From the NCBI RefSeq assembly GCF_014645555.1, contig NZ_BMLY01000003.1, positions 242,598 to 306,597 of the forward strand: a stretch of 64,000 nt of DNA, written 5' to 3'. The position numbers and the translations under genes are program-made. The notes beneath the pieces are model-generated. The model was not told the origin of the DNA and made no database searches. It saw only the letters and a list, made by a program, of their open reading frames with translations. Below are positions 25,638-34,281 of the stretch, one piece after another (within the stretch, counting starts at the first letter, position 1; the number at the start of each line of letters is the position of its first letter). Origin of the DNA: Silvimonas amylolytica. GTDB lineage: Bacteria > Pseudomonadota > Gammaproteobacteria > Burkholderiales > Chitinibacteraceae.

Positions 25638-27038
25638 ATGAGCCAGTTCCGCAGCGAAACCGATTCCATGGGCGCCATCAACGTGCCCACAGACCGTTAC
25701 TGGGGCGCGCAGACACAGCGGTCGGTCAGCAATTTCCCGATCGGCGTGGCGCGCTTTAAATGGCAGCGGCCGGTAATCCGGGCGTTGGGTATCCTGAAAA
25801 AAGCGGCCGCACAAGCCAATGCCCAATTGGGTGAATTGCCCAAAGAGGTGGCCGAACGCATTGTCAGCGCGGCGGATGAAGTGATTGCCGGCAAGCTCGA
25901 TGCGCATTTCCCGCTGGTGGTGTTCCAGACGGGGTCTGGTACGCAATCGAACATGAATGCCAATGAGGTGATCTCTAACCGCGCCATTGAAATGGCCGGT
26001 GGCGAGATGGGTAGCAAGAGCCCGGTTCACCCGAATGATCACGTGAATCGCGGGCAGTCTTCCAACGATACCTTTCCGACCGCCATGCATATTGCGGTGG
26101 TAGAAGAATTGCAGCAGCGCTTGTTCCCGGCCATTGCCACGCTGCGCACCACGCTGGCGGGCAAAGCCAGTGCCTATGCAGGCATCGTCAAAACGGGTCG
26201 TACGCACTTGCAAGATGCCACGCCAATTACACTGGGGCAGGAGATCGGCGCATGGGTGGCCCAACTGGACTTCGGCATTGATGCGGTTCGTGGCGCGTTG
26301 CCGGGTTTGTACGATCTGGCCATCGGTGGCACGGCCGTGGGGACCGGACTCAACGCCCATCCGCAGTTTGGTGGCAAGGCAGCCGCAAAGATCGCGGCCA
26401 TTACCGGTTACCCGTTTCACGCAGCGTCCAACAAGTTCTTTGCCTTATCTGCACATGACGCACTGGTGCAGACTTCCGCCGCACTGCGAACGCTCTCCGG
26501 GGGGCTGATGAAAATGGCCAACGACGTGCGCTGGCTGGCCAGCGGCCCGCGTTGCGGCATTGGAGAATTACGGATTCCAGAGAACGAACCGGGATCCTCC
26601 ATCATGCCTGGCAAGGTGAACCCGACGCAGTGTGAAGCCATGACTATGGTTTGCGTACAGGTCTTTGGCAACGATGCCGCCGTGGCCTTTGCCGGCACCC
26701 AGGGCAATTTCCAGCTCAATGTGTACAAGCCGGTGATGGTGCATAACGTGCTGGAAAGTATTGGTTTGATCAGTGACGCCGTGCTGGCTTTCAATGATCA
26801 CTGTGCAGTGGGGATTGAGCCGGATATGGATGTGATCGAATCGAACCTCGCCAAAAACCTGATGCTCGTGACGGCGCTGAACCGCCATATTGGTTACGAC
26901 AAAGCGGCGAAAATTGCCAAGAAGGCGCATCACGAAGGACTGACGCTGAAAGAGTCCGCGCTGGCGCTTGGCTTTTTGACTGAAGAAGAGTTTGCACAGT
27001 GGGTGGTGCCGATTGAGATGACCAAACCGTCGGTTTGA
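25638..27038 (+). CDS. fumC: Class II fumarate hydratase
   Basis: A 466-aa homotetrameric, iron-independent fumarase interconverting fumarate and malate in the TCA cycle. The superfamily signature [16 protein letters not shown] is intact, as are [17 protein letters not shown] and the [23 protein letters not shown] substrate-binding segment. AAGGAG lies 8 nt before the ATG. No clear terminator follows; the gene runs into a 500-bp intergenic region holding a dispersed repeat. Confidence 0.96.
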   Translation: MSQFRSETDSMGAINVPTDRYWGAQTQRSVSNFPIGVARFKWQRPVIRALGILKKAAAQANAQLGELPKEVAERIVSAADEVIAGKLDAHFPLVVFQTGSGTQSNMNANEVISNRAIEMAGGEMGSKSPVHPNDHVNRGQSSNDTFPTAMHIAVVEELQQRLFPAIATLRTTLAGKASAYAGIVKTGRTHLQDATPITLGQEIGAWVAQLDFGIDAVRGALPGLYDLAIGGTAVGTGLNAHPQFGGKAAAKIAAITGYPFHAASNKFFALSAHDALVQTSAALRTLSGGLMKMANDVRWLASGPRCGIGELRIPENEPGSSIMPGKVNPTQCEAMTMVCVQVFGNDAAVAFAGTQGNFQLNVYKPVMVHNVLESIGLISDAVLAFNDHCAVGIEPDMDVIESNLAKNLMLVTALNRHIGYDKAAKIAKKAHHEGLTLKESALALGFLTEEEFAQWVVPIEMTKPSV

Positions 27039-27249
27039 ATAGGGTTGGGTTGTTACGCGGATGATCTTGCTGACTTGTCATTCTTGGCGGAAGTCAGTCT
27101 GGCTAGCGCAGGTGGCCTTTGCTGGCAAGAATGCCAAGGCCGTAGGGGGATTCGGAGCGATAGTGACAATCCGCCTTGGCATGCGTAAAACCTGAACTAC
27201 TGTTAGCGCCTTCGGCGCGGGTTGAAAAGCATTTGATACCCGGGGTGCC

Positions 27250-27470
27250 GGGCCCACGTTACTTTTTTTGCTTCGCCACCTCGGCGGCCCCAAAGAAAGT
27301 AACCAAATAAAGGCGACCCCAGCCTCGCGGCCCTCCGGGCTGCCCTCAGTCGGTCGGGAGCCTAAGGTCTCCCTCCCTTCTTCGGCGCTGGGCTTTAAAG
27401 GGGGGAGAAGGTCAAAAGCAACCCCAACTTCAACGGCAACAGCAACCAAATCCGCAAGACCTCTGTTTGC
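27250..27470. repeat. dispersed intergenic repeat, copy 1
   Basis: It holds a long hairpin with arms at 27258-27270 (GTTACTTTTTTTG) and 27291-27303 (CAAAGAAAGTAAC), then AAATAAAGGCGACCCC, a GC-rich middle and a closing AAAAGCAACCCCAAC. The same order of elements recurs at 54390-54650. Boundaries are approximate. Confidence 0.65.
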
Positions 27471-27502
27471 AACACGGTCTGCTTTAGCCAGCTGTGCAGC
27501 AA

Positions 27503-27534
27503 TAAAAAACGGCAGCCGAAGCTGCCGTTTTTTA
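27503..27534. terminator. bidirectional terminator after the livJ-like gene
   Basis: AAAAAACGGCAGC/GCTGCCGTTTTTT palindrome, 18 nt past the stop of the minus-strand gene. Confidence 0.9.
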
Positions 27535-27551
27535 AGACTGCAATCTGCCTG

Positions 27552-28778
27552 TTACTTGGCCGGTGCAGCGCCACCCACAATTTCCAGCACTTCCCACTTG
27601 CCACCCTTGACGGTGTAAATGGTGATTGCGCCGTTCTTGATGTCACCCTTTTCGTCAAAGGTGATCGGGCCGGTCACGCCCTGATAGTCGATCTTCGCCA
27701 GTTCCGGCAGGTACTTCGCGGGTTCGGTGGAGCCGGCTTTCTTCATGGCTTCAACCATCACCTTCACGGCGTCATAGCAGTACGGTGCATACAACTGCAC
27801 TTCCTGGCCGAAAGTCTTCTTGAACTTGTCCAGGAATTCCTTACCGCCCGGCAGTTGATCTTTCGGTTGACCTGGGGAGGAAGACACCATGCCTTCAGAG
27901 TCATCCCCGGCCAGCTTGATCAGTTCAGGCGTTTGCGTGCCGTCGCCGCCCATGACCTTGGCAGTGATACCCAGTTTGTGGGCTTGTTTTTTCAGCGGTG
28001 CGGCTTGTGCATCCATACCGCCGTAGAAAATCAGATCTGGCTTGGTGCCCTTGATCGAGGTCAGGATCGCGTTGAAGTCGGTTTCCTGGTTGGTGGTGAA
28101 TTCACGCTTCACTACGTCGCCGCCGGCTGCCTTGGCGGCTTTTTCAAATTCATCTGCCAGGCCCTGACCGTAAGCGGTGCGGTCATCCACAATGGCGATC
28201 TTCTTGGCGCCCAGCTTTTGCACGGCGTATTCGCCCAGCACCTTGCCTTGTTGGGCATCGTTGGCCATGACGCGGAAGGCCGTTTTGAAGCCCTGCGCAG
28301 TGTAGGCTACGGCGGTGGCCGACGGCGAGATCTGCGGAATGCCTGCGTCAGAGTAGATCTTGGAAGCCGGGATGGTGGTACCCGAATTCAGGTGACCGAT
28401 CACGCCAACTACTTTCTCATCCACAAAACGCTGGGCGACTGTTGTCGCCGTTTTCGGATCAGCCTGGTCGTCTTCGGAGTCCATCTCGAACTTGACCTTC
28501 TTGCCACCGATATCGGCGCCACCGGCTGCGTTGATTTCGTCGATAGCCAGTTTCACGCCGTCTTCATTGTCTTTGCCCAGGTGAGCAATGTTGCCGGTCA
28601 GCGGGGCGGCGTGACCAATCTTGACGGTAACAGTGTCACCAGAAGCACCGCCAGCAGCGGCGGTCGCGGATGCTGCCGGTGCCGAAGCTGCGGCGTCGGA
28701 TTGTGCCGGCTCCTGCTTGCCACATGCAGCCAGGCCTAGTACGGCCGCGGCAATCAGGGTGTAACGCGCGATGGTCAT
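27552..28778 (-). CDS. Branched-chain amino acid-type ABC substrate-binding lipoprotein
   Basis: A 408-aa lipoprotein (lipobox LGLAACGK, Cys19) with an Ala/Ser-rich linker and a type 1 periplasmic binding domain of the LivJ/LivK family (VKIGHAAPLTGNIAHLGKDNEDGVKLAIDEINAAGG and GVIGHLNSGTTIPASKIYSDAGIPQISPSAT in partial form). It would capture leucine/isoleucine/valine or related compounds for an ABC importer, but no livHMGF genes adjoin it. GAGAGGAT precedes the ATG. The lipoprotein signal is less usual than the soluble form of E. coli LivJ. Confidence 0.88.
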   Translation of the reverse strand: MTIARYTLIAAAVLGLAACGKQEPAQSDAAASAPAASATAAAGGASGDTVTVKIGHAAPLTGNIAHLGKDNEDGVKLAIDEINAAGGADIGGKKVKFEMDSEDDQADPKTATTVAQRFVDEKVVGVIGHLNSGTTIPASKIYSDAGIPQISPSATAVAYTAQGFKTAFRVMANDAQQGKVLGEYAVQKLGAKKIAIVDDRTAYGQGLADEFEKAAKAAGGDVVKREFTTNQETDFNAILTSIKGTKPDLIFYGGMDAQAAPLKKQAHKLGITAKVMGGDGTQTPELIKLAGDDSEGMVSSSPGQPKDQLPGGKEFLDKFKKTFGQEVQLYAPYCYDAVKVMVEAMKKAGSTEPAKYLPELAKIDYQGVTGPITFDEKGDIKNGAITIYTVKGGKWEVLEIVGGAAPAK

Positions 28779-29096
28779 ATCCAGATCCTCTCAGGATGAT
28801 TGCGAATTATTCGTCAGAATGTGGGGGTGAGCGGGCGGCCACAGCAGGACCGCTTGCGCTTTTATTCCGGTGTTGGCATGGCGTCAGCTCAGTGTTTTGT
28901 AGAGCACGGGTGATCGTTATGCCAAAGCTACGGTAATTGATAATGAAGATGCGCCTTTCTGACTGTCAAATGCCTGGACCGGGTCATTGATGAAGGGTGG
29001 TTTCTATGCAACAAGCGATGAATGGTTGTGCATTGATGCGGTGCACAGGCTGCTTGCCCATTGCAAACATGCCTCAAAATGGCTCTGAGCCTTGTT
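28779..29096. other. 318-bp intergenic region
   Basis: It lies between the 5' end of the livJ-like gene and the 3' end of radC, both minus strand. I see no ORF with a ribosome binding site, no terminator hairpin and no recognisable regulatory motif; it presumably carries the livJ-like promoter. Confidence 0.4.
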
Positions 29097-29771
29097 TTAC
29101 AAATGTTTGTGCTCGGCAAACGAATAGCTTTGGCTGCCTGCGATGATGAAATGATCCAGTAGCCGCACATCAATCAGCTGTAGCGCGTCACGTAAGGTCT
29201 GTGTGAGATTGATATCTGCTGCTGACGGTTGCACCCGACCAGAAGGATGGTTATGCGCCACGATGATCGCGCAGGCGTGGTGTTGCAGCGCCTGACTCGC
29301 CACCTCCTGGGGGTAGACCTGGGTCTGGTTGAGACTGCCTTGAGACAGTTCGACACAGGCCAGCACGCGGTGGCCCGCATCAAGCAGCAGCGCAACAAAA
29401 CACTCCACGCGCCGATTGCGCAGCAATAGCGCCAGATAGTCGCGCACCGTTTGCGGGCTGGTCAGGGCATTGCTGTGGCTGATGTCTTCATGGAGCGCCC
29501 GGCGTGCCATTTCCAGTACTGCTTGCAGTTGCGCGTACTTGGCATCGCCCATACCTGCTATTTGTGAGAAGGCGGCACGTGGTGCGCTGAATACGCCATT
29601 GAGCGAGCCAAAATGGTTGAGTAGCAAACGCGCCAGATCAACCGCCGAATACCCGACAATGCCGACGCGCAAGAAAATGGCGAGCAACTCAGCATCTGAA
29701 AGTGCGTCCGCACCGCGTGTCAGCAGTTTCTCGCGCGGACGTTCGGCGGCGGGCCAGTCATGAATGGACAT
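29097..29771 (-). CDS. radC: RadC family JAMM/MPN+ domain protein
   Basis: A 224-aa RadC protein. The N-terminal part carries helix-hairpin-helix-like sequence (SQIAGMGDAKYAQLQAVLEMARR) and the C-terminal JAMM domain holds the metal-binding HNHPSG followed by a conserved Asp (VAHNHPSGRVQPSAADINLTQTL in partial form). Despite the historic name a DNA repair role is not established. GGAG lies 5 nt before the ATG. It is divergent from coaBC with an 82-bp gap, an arrangement common in proteobacteria. Confidence 0.95.
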   Translation of the reverse strand: MSIHDWPAAERPREKLLTRGADALSDAELLAIFLRVGIVGYSAVDLARLLLNHFGSLNGVFSAPRAAFSQIAGMGDAKYAQLQAVLEMARRALHEDISHSNALTSPQTVRDYLALLLRNRRVECFVALLLDAGHRVLACVELSQGSLNQTQVYPQEVASQALQHHACAIIVAHNHPSGRVQPSAADINLTQTLRDALQLIDVRLLDHFIIAGSQSYSFAEHKHL

Positions 29772-29853
29772 GGGGACTCCAGCAAGAACGGGGAGCCCGA
29801 TACCCTGTTACACTTCTGGCCCATCAGCAATCTGGAAAACAGTCAGGTTTGCC

Positions 29854-31062
29854 ATGAAACAAACACAAAAGCGGATCGTACTGGGTGTGACCGGCGGCGT
29901 CGCGGCCTACAAGGCGGCGGAACTGACGCGTCTGATGATCAAAGCCGGTTGGGAAGTCCAGGTAGTGCTTACCCAGGCGGGGGCGGCGTTTGTCACGCCG
30001 GTCACGTTCCAGGCCCTGTCTGGCAAACCTGTGTTCACCGATCAGTGGGACGCGCGGCTGGATAACAACATGCCGCATATTGATCTGACCCGTGGCGCGG
30101 ACGCCATTCTGGTTGCGCCTGCCACGGCTGACATGCTGGCCAAAGTGGCGCATGGGCTGTGCGATGACTTGCTCTCGACACTCATCGCCGCCCGGGACTG
30201 CCCGCTCTTGATGGCGCCAGCCATGAACAAGCAGATGTGGGAAAACAAACCCAATCAACGCAATGTGGCGCAACTCAAAGAAGATGGTGTCGCCATTCTG
30301 GGACCGGATGCCGGTGACCAGGCCTGCGGCGAAGTCGGCATGGGCCGCATGCTGGAACCCGAAGCCATCATGCAAGCACTGGAAGCGTATTTTCAGCCCA
30401 AATTATTGCGTGGCAAGCGTGTGCTGATTACGGCTGGTGCGACCTTCGAGCGCATTGACGCTGTGCGCGGTATTACCAACACCAGTTCCGGCAAGATGGG
30501 TTTTGCGATCGCACGCGCGGCGGCGGAAGCAGGTGCCGAGGTGACGCTGGTTGCTGGTGATACCGTGTTGCCCACGCCTGCCGATTGCCGGCGCATTAAT
30601 GCAAAAAGCGCGCAGGAGATGTTCGAGGCCGTCGAGCAGAATGTACCGGTCAGCGACATTTTCATCAGCGTGGCGGCAGTGGCTGACTATCATGTGGTCA
30701 ACCCGTCTGCACACAAGATCAAGAAAGATGCCGCGACCATGACGCTGGAACTGGCTGCCAACCCGGATATCCTGGCCAGTGTGGCAAGCCGTGCCGATGC
30801 GCCTTTCTGTGTTGGCTTCGCGGCGGAATCTGAAAAACTGCTTGAATACGCTGAAGCCAAGCGTAAACGCAAACACTTGCCGCTGCTGGTGGCCAACCTG
30901 GTGCAGCAAGCCATGGGCGCGGATGACAACGAAGTGATTTTGCTGGATGACGCTGGCCAGCATCGCCTGGCCCGTGCACCCAAACTGGATATCGCCCGCC
31001 AGTTAATCGCCCACGTGGCCGATCTTTATCAACAACAACATAAACCTGCCAAACAAGCTTGA
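29854..31062 (+). CDS. coaBC: Bifunctional CoaBC (phosphopantothenoylcysteine synthetase/decarboxylase)
   Basis: A 402-aa coenzyme A biosynthesis enzyme. The N-terminal CoaC flavoprotein domain has LGVTGGVAAYKAAELTR, the active-site His in NNMPHIDLTRGADAILVAPATADMLAK and APAMNKQMW; the C-terminal CoaB domain has VLITAGATFERIDAVRGITNTSSGKMG and KIKKD. ATG 29854 is chosen; the longer in-frame reading from 29764 overlaps radC and has no family character. dut follows after 12 nt, the conserved coaBC-dut operon. Confidence 0.96.
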   Translation: MKQTQKRIVLGVTGGVAAYKAAELTRLMIKAGWEVQVVLTQAGAAFVTPVTFQALSGKPVFTDQWDARLDNNMPHIDLTRGADAILVAPATADMLAKVAHGLCDDLLSTLIAARDCPLLMAPAMNKQMWENKPNQRNVAQLKEDGVAILGPDAGDQACGEVGMGRMLEPEAIMQALEAYFQPKLLRGKRVLITAGATFERIDAVRGITNTSSGKMGFAIARAAAEAGAEVTLVAGDTVLPTPADCRRINAKSAQEMFEAVEQNVPVSDIFISVAAVADYHVVNPSAHKIKKDAATMTLELAANPDILASVASRADAPFCVGFAAESEKLLEYAEAKRKRKHLPLLVANLVQQAMGADDNEVILLDDAGQHRLARAPKLDIARQLIAHVADLYQQQHKPAKQA

Positions 31063-31074
31063 GGGGAAGCAGCA

Positions 31075-31524
31075 ATGAGCACGCTCGATATCAAAATCCT
31101 GGACCAGCGCCTGAAAGACAACTTGCCCGCGTATGCCACGCCGGGCTCAGCCGGGCTGGACCTGCGGGCGTGCCTTGAGGCACCGCTGGAACTGGCGCCT
31201 GGCGCGACAGCGCTGGTGCCTTCCGGTATGGCGATTCACCTTGCGGACCCCAAGCTCGCGGCCATGATCATTCCGCGCTCCGGTCTTGGTCATAAGCACG
31301 GTATTGTGCTGGGCAACCTTGTCGGGCTGATTGATTCAGACTACCAGGGACAGGTGTTTGTGTCGGTATGGAACCGTGGCAATCACTCGTTCACCATTCA
31401 GCCACTGGAACGTATTGCGCAACTGGTGGTGGTGCCGGTGGTGCAGGTGGCACTCAATATCGTTGAGTCGTTTGAAGAGAGCTCGCGCGGGGAAGGCGGG
31501 TTCGGTAGTACCGGAAAGGCCTAA
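31075..31524 (+). CDS. dut: dUTP diphosphatase (dUTPase)
   Basis: A 149-aa trimeric dUTPase hydrolysing dUTP to dUMP and pyrophosphate. All five motifs are visible: [29 protein letters not shown] with the catalytic Asp, [11 protein letters not shown], and the C-terminal [11 protein letters not shown]. It lies directly behind coaBC, with AGGGGAAG before the ATG. Confidence 0.97.
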   Translation: MSTLDIKILDQRLKDNLPAYATPGSAGLDLRACLEAPLELAPGATALVPSGMAIHLADPKLAAMIIPRSGLGHKHGIVLGNLVGLIDSDYQGQVFVSVWNRGNHSFTIQPLERIAQLVVVPVVQVALNIVESFEESSRGEGGFGSTGKA

Positions 31525-31571
31525 GACATCAAGATGTGTCGGGTGGATTGCGCAATGTATCCACCCGAACG

Positions 31572-31943
31572 TCAGGTTGGACTGTCACCGCGCCGTAGCG
31601 CTTCGTAATCCAGATGCAGGTCCTTGAGCAGTAATTGCATCTGTCCCAGACTTTCTATCCATAGCTCTGCCACTGCCGCACCATCATTGCTACGCGCCGC
31701 ATATTCCAGAGCCTGCATGCGTTGCAGGTTACCCGTGGCGGCAATCGTCCCGCATGCACCTTTGATTGCGTGAGCCTCATGCAGGACCGTGGCCAGATCT
31801 TCGGCGGCAGCGGCGTTTTCCAGCAAACGCATGCGCGCCGGAACATCCGCCAGGAACACGCCCAGTAATTCCGTCAGCAGGGCAGGGTCACCCGCGACCA
31901 TATCCAGTGCGGCTGCACGCGAGTATTCAGAAAAGCCGGGCAT
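31572..31943 (-). CDS. HPt-domain phosphotransfer protein
   Basis: A 123-aa stand-alone histidine phosphotransfer protein. The phosphoacceptor is His58 in LHEAHAIKGACGTIAATG, the classical HPt motif, within a four-helix-bundle-like sequence. No kinase or response regulator adjoins it. It starts 2 nt after the CHAD-domain gene ends on the same strand, so the two are almost certainly cotranscribed and perhaps functionally linked. Confidence 0.85.
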   Translation of the reverse strand: MPGFSEYSRAAALDMVAGDPALLTELLGVFLADVPARMRLLENAAAAEDLATVLHEAHAIKGACGTIAATGNLQRMQALEYAARSNDGAAVAELWIESLGQMQLLLKDLHLDYEALRRGDSPT

Positions 31944-31945
31944 GT

Positions 31946-32743
31946 CTATGAGCTCGCGGTTGACGGTTGACGGGTGAGTGCCAGCAACAATGTTTGTGCG
32001 GCAGTGCCCGCACGGGCGAGCGCCCCTGCGCGCTGTTCCTGCCAGTATAGGGTGAGTGCGGGGGAAAACTCGCTACCGTAGTTCGCGGCCAGCACATCCA
32101 GGTCATGCAAGTACCCAAGGGCTTCTTGTGCCGGTTTGGCTGTGCCAGCCAGGGTACGCCAGCGCTTGGGCAACCAGGCGGTCAGATGCTCGTGCAGATA
32201 ACGCAGCTTCTTGATGGTGATCCGCGCGTCGTGCCAACGCTCTGGCTCTGTTTGCGGGGTGAGCAATTGCAGTTGTTCGACTGACTGATGACGCAATGTG
32301 CTTGCAGTTCGACGAATGCGTTTTTGCAACCGGGTTTTACCAGGCATCAGGGCATGCAGTAGTCGTGGCAGGCGGCGCATGGCTTTGTCGAAGCCTTTCA
32401 GCCGCATGATGCGGGGTGCTGCATCAGCCGGTGGAGTGCTTTTGTTAATGCGTGCGATGAGCGGGGTGGTCAGCTCGCTCGGCCAGTCGGCAATCAGGCC
32501 AAGCAATGCATCGCGATCCCGCAAGGAATTGGTCGCTTTGCCGGCGACTTTCATTTGTTCAAGCGTATGTTCAAGTGGCGGGCTGCGTTTAAGGGCAAAC
32601 AGCTGGATACGCAGACTGCGCAATCCGATACGGAACTGGTGCAGGGCGGTTTCGTCCGGGTTTTTGCGCAAATGGAGGTGCAGTTTTTTTAGCCGTTGTG
32701 CGGCTTTGCTTTGCTGATGGAACCATTGCTTGCGTTTGCCCAA
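31946..32743 (-). CDS. CHAD-domain protein
   Basis: A 265-aa basic helical protein with the conserved-histidine alpha-helical domain (LHQFRIGLRSLRIQLFAL near the start, WHDARITIKKLRYLHEHL in the second half). CHAD proteins bind polyphosphate granules and some associate with PHA granules; the phasin/PhaR genes in this window make either plausible. Unlike many relatives it has no CYTH triphosphatase domain. The start is TTG 32743, supported by GAGGAG 8 nt upstream and by the lack of any better start. It forms an operon with the HPt gene. Confidence 0.88.
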   Translation of the reverse strand: MGKRKQWFHQQSKAAQRLKKLHLHLRKNPDETALHQFRIGLRSLRIQLFALKRSPPLEHTLEQMKVAGKATNSLRDRDALLGLIADWPSELTTPLIARINKSTPPADAAPRIMRLKGFDKAMRRLPRLLHALMPGKTRLQKRIRRTASTLRHQSVEQLQLLTPQTEPERWHDARITIKKLRYLHEHLTAWLPKRWRTLAGTAKPAQEALGYLHDLDVLAANYGSEFSPALTLYWQEQRAGALARAGTAAQTLLLALTRQPSTASS

Positions 32744-32788
32744 AGCCTGTCTCCTCTCGGGTTTGGCATCCAGTGCGCCCCATGTCGG

Positions 32789-33466
32789 TCAAGACGTGGA
32801 TGAGCGCAGCCAGGTATCGACAATCGGTTGCGCTGCGCGGAGTGATTCAACGACGGGTACGCCCAACGCCAGGGTTTGTGCTGTTGGTGGGCGCAGGTCT
32901 GGCACCATGATGGCGCGACAGCCTGCGCTGTGCGCAGCGGTAATGCCAAAGTTGGAATCCTCAAACGCCACGCATTCAGCGGGTTGCCGACCCAGTCCGG
33001 CGGCCGCCTTGAGATAGATATCCGGTGCGGGCTTGGGGTGTTCGATGTCGTCACCGCACACGGCAAATTCAAAGTACGACCACAAACCGGCCGCCTGCAA
33101 ATGATGTTCTGCGACGCTGCGGCGCGATGACGTGGCCACGGCACAAGGCAGGCCGCGCTCTCGCAACCAGTCCAGCAAATCAATTACGCCTGGCCGGTGC
33201 GGAATGGCTTTGGCGGTCGCTTCCAGATAGCAAGCGTGGGTGGCGTCAATCAGTTGCTGGACCGGGGCATCGGGCCCGAGTTCATCAAGCAGATAGGCGG
33301 GCACTTTACTCATATGCATGCCGACCATGCCGTAAGGCACGTGATCGTTCATTTCAAGTTTGAGTTCGCGGGCAGCGCTGGCCCAGCAATCGATGGCGAT
33401 GCGTTCTGTATCCAGCATCAGGCCATCCATATCGAAAATGGCGGCCTGCAAGGGAGGAAAAGACAT
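32789..33466 (-). CDS. HAD-superfamily phosphatase (phosphoglycolate/beta-PGM-like)
   Basis: A 225-aa HAD subfamily IA hydrolase. Motif I is AIFDMDGLMLDTE (nucleophile Asp and Asp+2), motif II is VATSSRR, motif III is HPKPAPDIYL and motif IV is AFEDSNFGITAAHSAG. It resembles sugar-phosphate phosphatases and beta-phosphoglucomutase-like enzymes; the substrate is unknown. ATG 33466 is preferred over 33493, which overlaps the divergent YchJ-family reading frame; neither has a clear ribosome binding site. Confidence 0.88.
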   Translation of the reverse strand: MSFPPLQAAIFDMDGLMLDTERIAIDCWASAARELKLEMNDHVPYGMVGMHMSKVPAYLLDELGPDAPVQQLIDATHACYLEATAKAIPHRPGVIDLLDWLRERGLPCAVATSSRRSVAEHHLQAAGLWSYFEFAVCGDDIEHPKPAPDIYLKAAAGLGRQPAECVAFEDSNFGITAAHSAGCRAIMVPDLRPPTAQTLALGVPVVESLRAAQPIVDTWLRSSTS

Positions 33467-33575
33467 GACGTAAATGTTTGATTTGATTAACATGAAAGTC
33501 TACCCGATCCACCCCTTTGCGGACAGCGTACAATGTTGTCTGTTCTGTGCTGATCTTCGTTATTGCGCCCCTATT

Positions 33576-33983
33576 GTGAAATCCCGTTCCGTTCCTGCTC
33601 AAGCCAGCACCTGCCCCTGCGGCCGCCTGAATACCTATGAAACCTGCTGTGGTGTGTTTCATGCAGGTACTCCTGCACCCACGCCGGAAGACTTGATGCG
33701 ATCCCGTTACACGGCGTATGTCCTGCAATTGGGCCCTTATTTGCTGGACACGTGGGCAAGTCAGACTCGCCCGCCGCAGATGGATTTTGCCGAGGACGGC
33801 GGCATCAAGTGGCTCGGGCTGGAAGTCAAACGCGCCTATGTAGAAGGGGAGCGCGGGGTGGTGGAGTTTGTCGCCCGTTATAAGGTTGCCGGGCGGGCGC
33901 ACCGCATGCACGAAACCAGCCGCTTCACGCGTGAGGCTGACGGCCGTTGGTATTACGTGGATGGAGAGGTCGAGGGCGCCTGA
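33576..33983 (+). CDS. YchJ-family (UPF0225) SEC-C motif protein
   Basis: About 135 aa, starting with a SEC-C-type zinc-binding motif STCPCGRLNTYETCCGVFHAG and then an NTF2-like YchJ domain (LMRSRYTAYVLQLGPYLLDTW and GVVEFVARYKVAGRAHRMHETSRF). Function is unknown. The GTG start at 33576 gives MKSRSVPAQASTCPCG, close to relatives; a longer reading from 33474 adds Cys-rich sequence without family support. It is divergent from the HAD phosphatase. Confidence 0.85.
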   Translation: MKSRSVPAQASTCPCGRLNTYETCCGVFHAGTPAPTPEDLMRSRYTAYVLQLGPYLLDTWASQTRPPQMDFAEDGGIKWLGLEVKRAYVEGERGVVEFVARYKVAGRAHRMHETSRFTREADGRWYYVDGEVEGA

Positions 33984-34202
33984 GTGGCCATTTTTGTGTA
34001 GTCGGAATTTTTGATGTACATCTTTTTGGGGTAAATTCGGGGTGCTTGAACGCGGCAAGCACCTTGCCCTGAATCAACACTGTTTCATTCTGGCAACTTT
34101 TTGCCACATTTCGCCGATTTGGTGCGCCTTTCTACAACCCGCGCCAATACTGGTGCACAGCAAACCAACCCTATCCCCGGCTAGTTTTTTCGATCGTGAA
34201 TA

Positions 34203-34231
34203 TTGACTTTGTTGTCGTGCTTCGTTAATTT
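34203..34231 (+). promoter_or_regulatory. promoter of the PsrA-like regulator gene
   Basis: TTGACT at 34203-34208, 17-nt spacer, TAATTT at 34226-34231. The -10 box is inside the palindromic operator, which fits autorepression. Confidence 0.6.
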
Positions 34232-34249
34232 CAAACAAACGTTTGAAAT
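34228..34249. promoter_or_regulatory. PsrA/FadR-type palindromic operator
   Basis: ATTTCAAAC-AAAC-GTTTGAAAT is a perfect 9-bp inverted repeat that also contains the 10-bp palindrome CAAACGTTTG. It fits the published PsrA consensus of G/C-AAAC, short spacer, GTTT-G/C. It overlaps the -10 box of the regulator's own promoter. Confidence 0.75.
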
Positions 34250-34281
34250 ATCCAAAACAAAGTTACGCCACTGGAGTCCAC

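Larger units (their letters stand above)
27039..27551. other. 513-bp intergenic region
   Basis: It contains a copy of a dispersed hairpin-bearing repeat (27250-27470) and the terminator at 27503-27534. ORFs in this stretch are low-complexity frames across the repeat and are not supported as genes. Confidence 0.7.

Noticed and set aside
27268-27618. Low-complexity frames across the dispersed repeat, both strands
   Set aside because: Composition follows the repeat, one frame runs through a terminator into the livJ-like gene, and no ribosome binding site is present.
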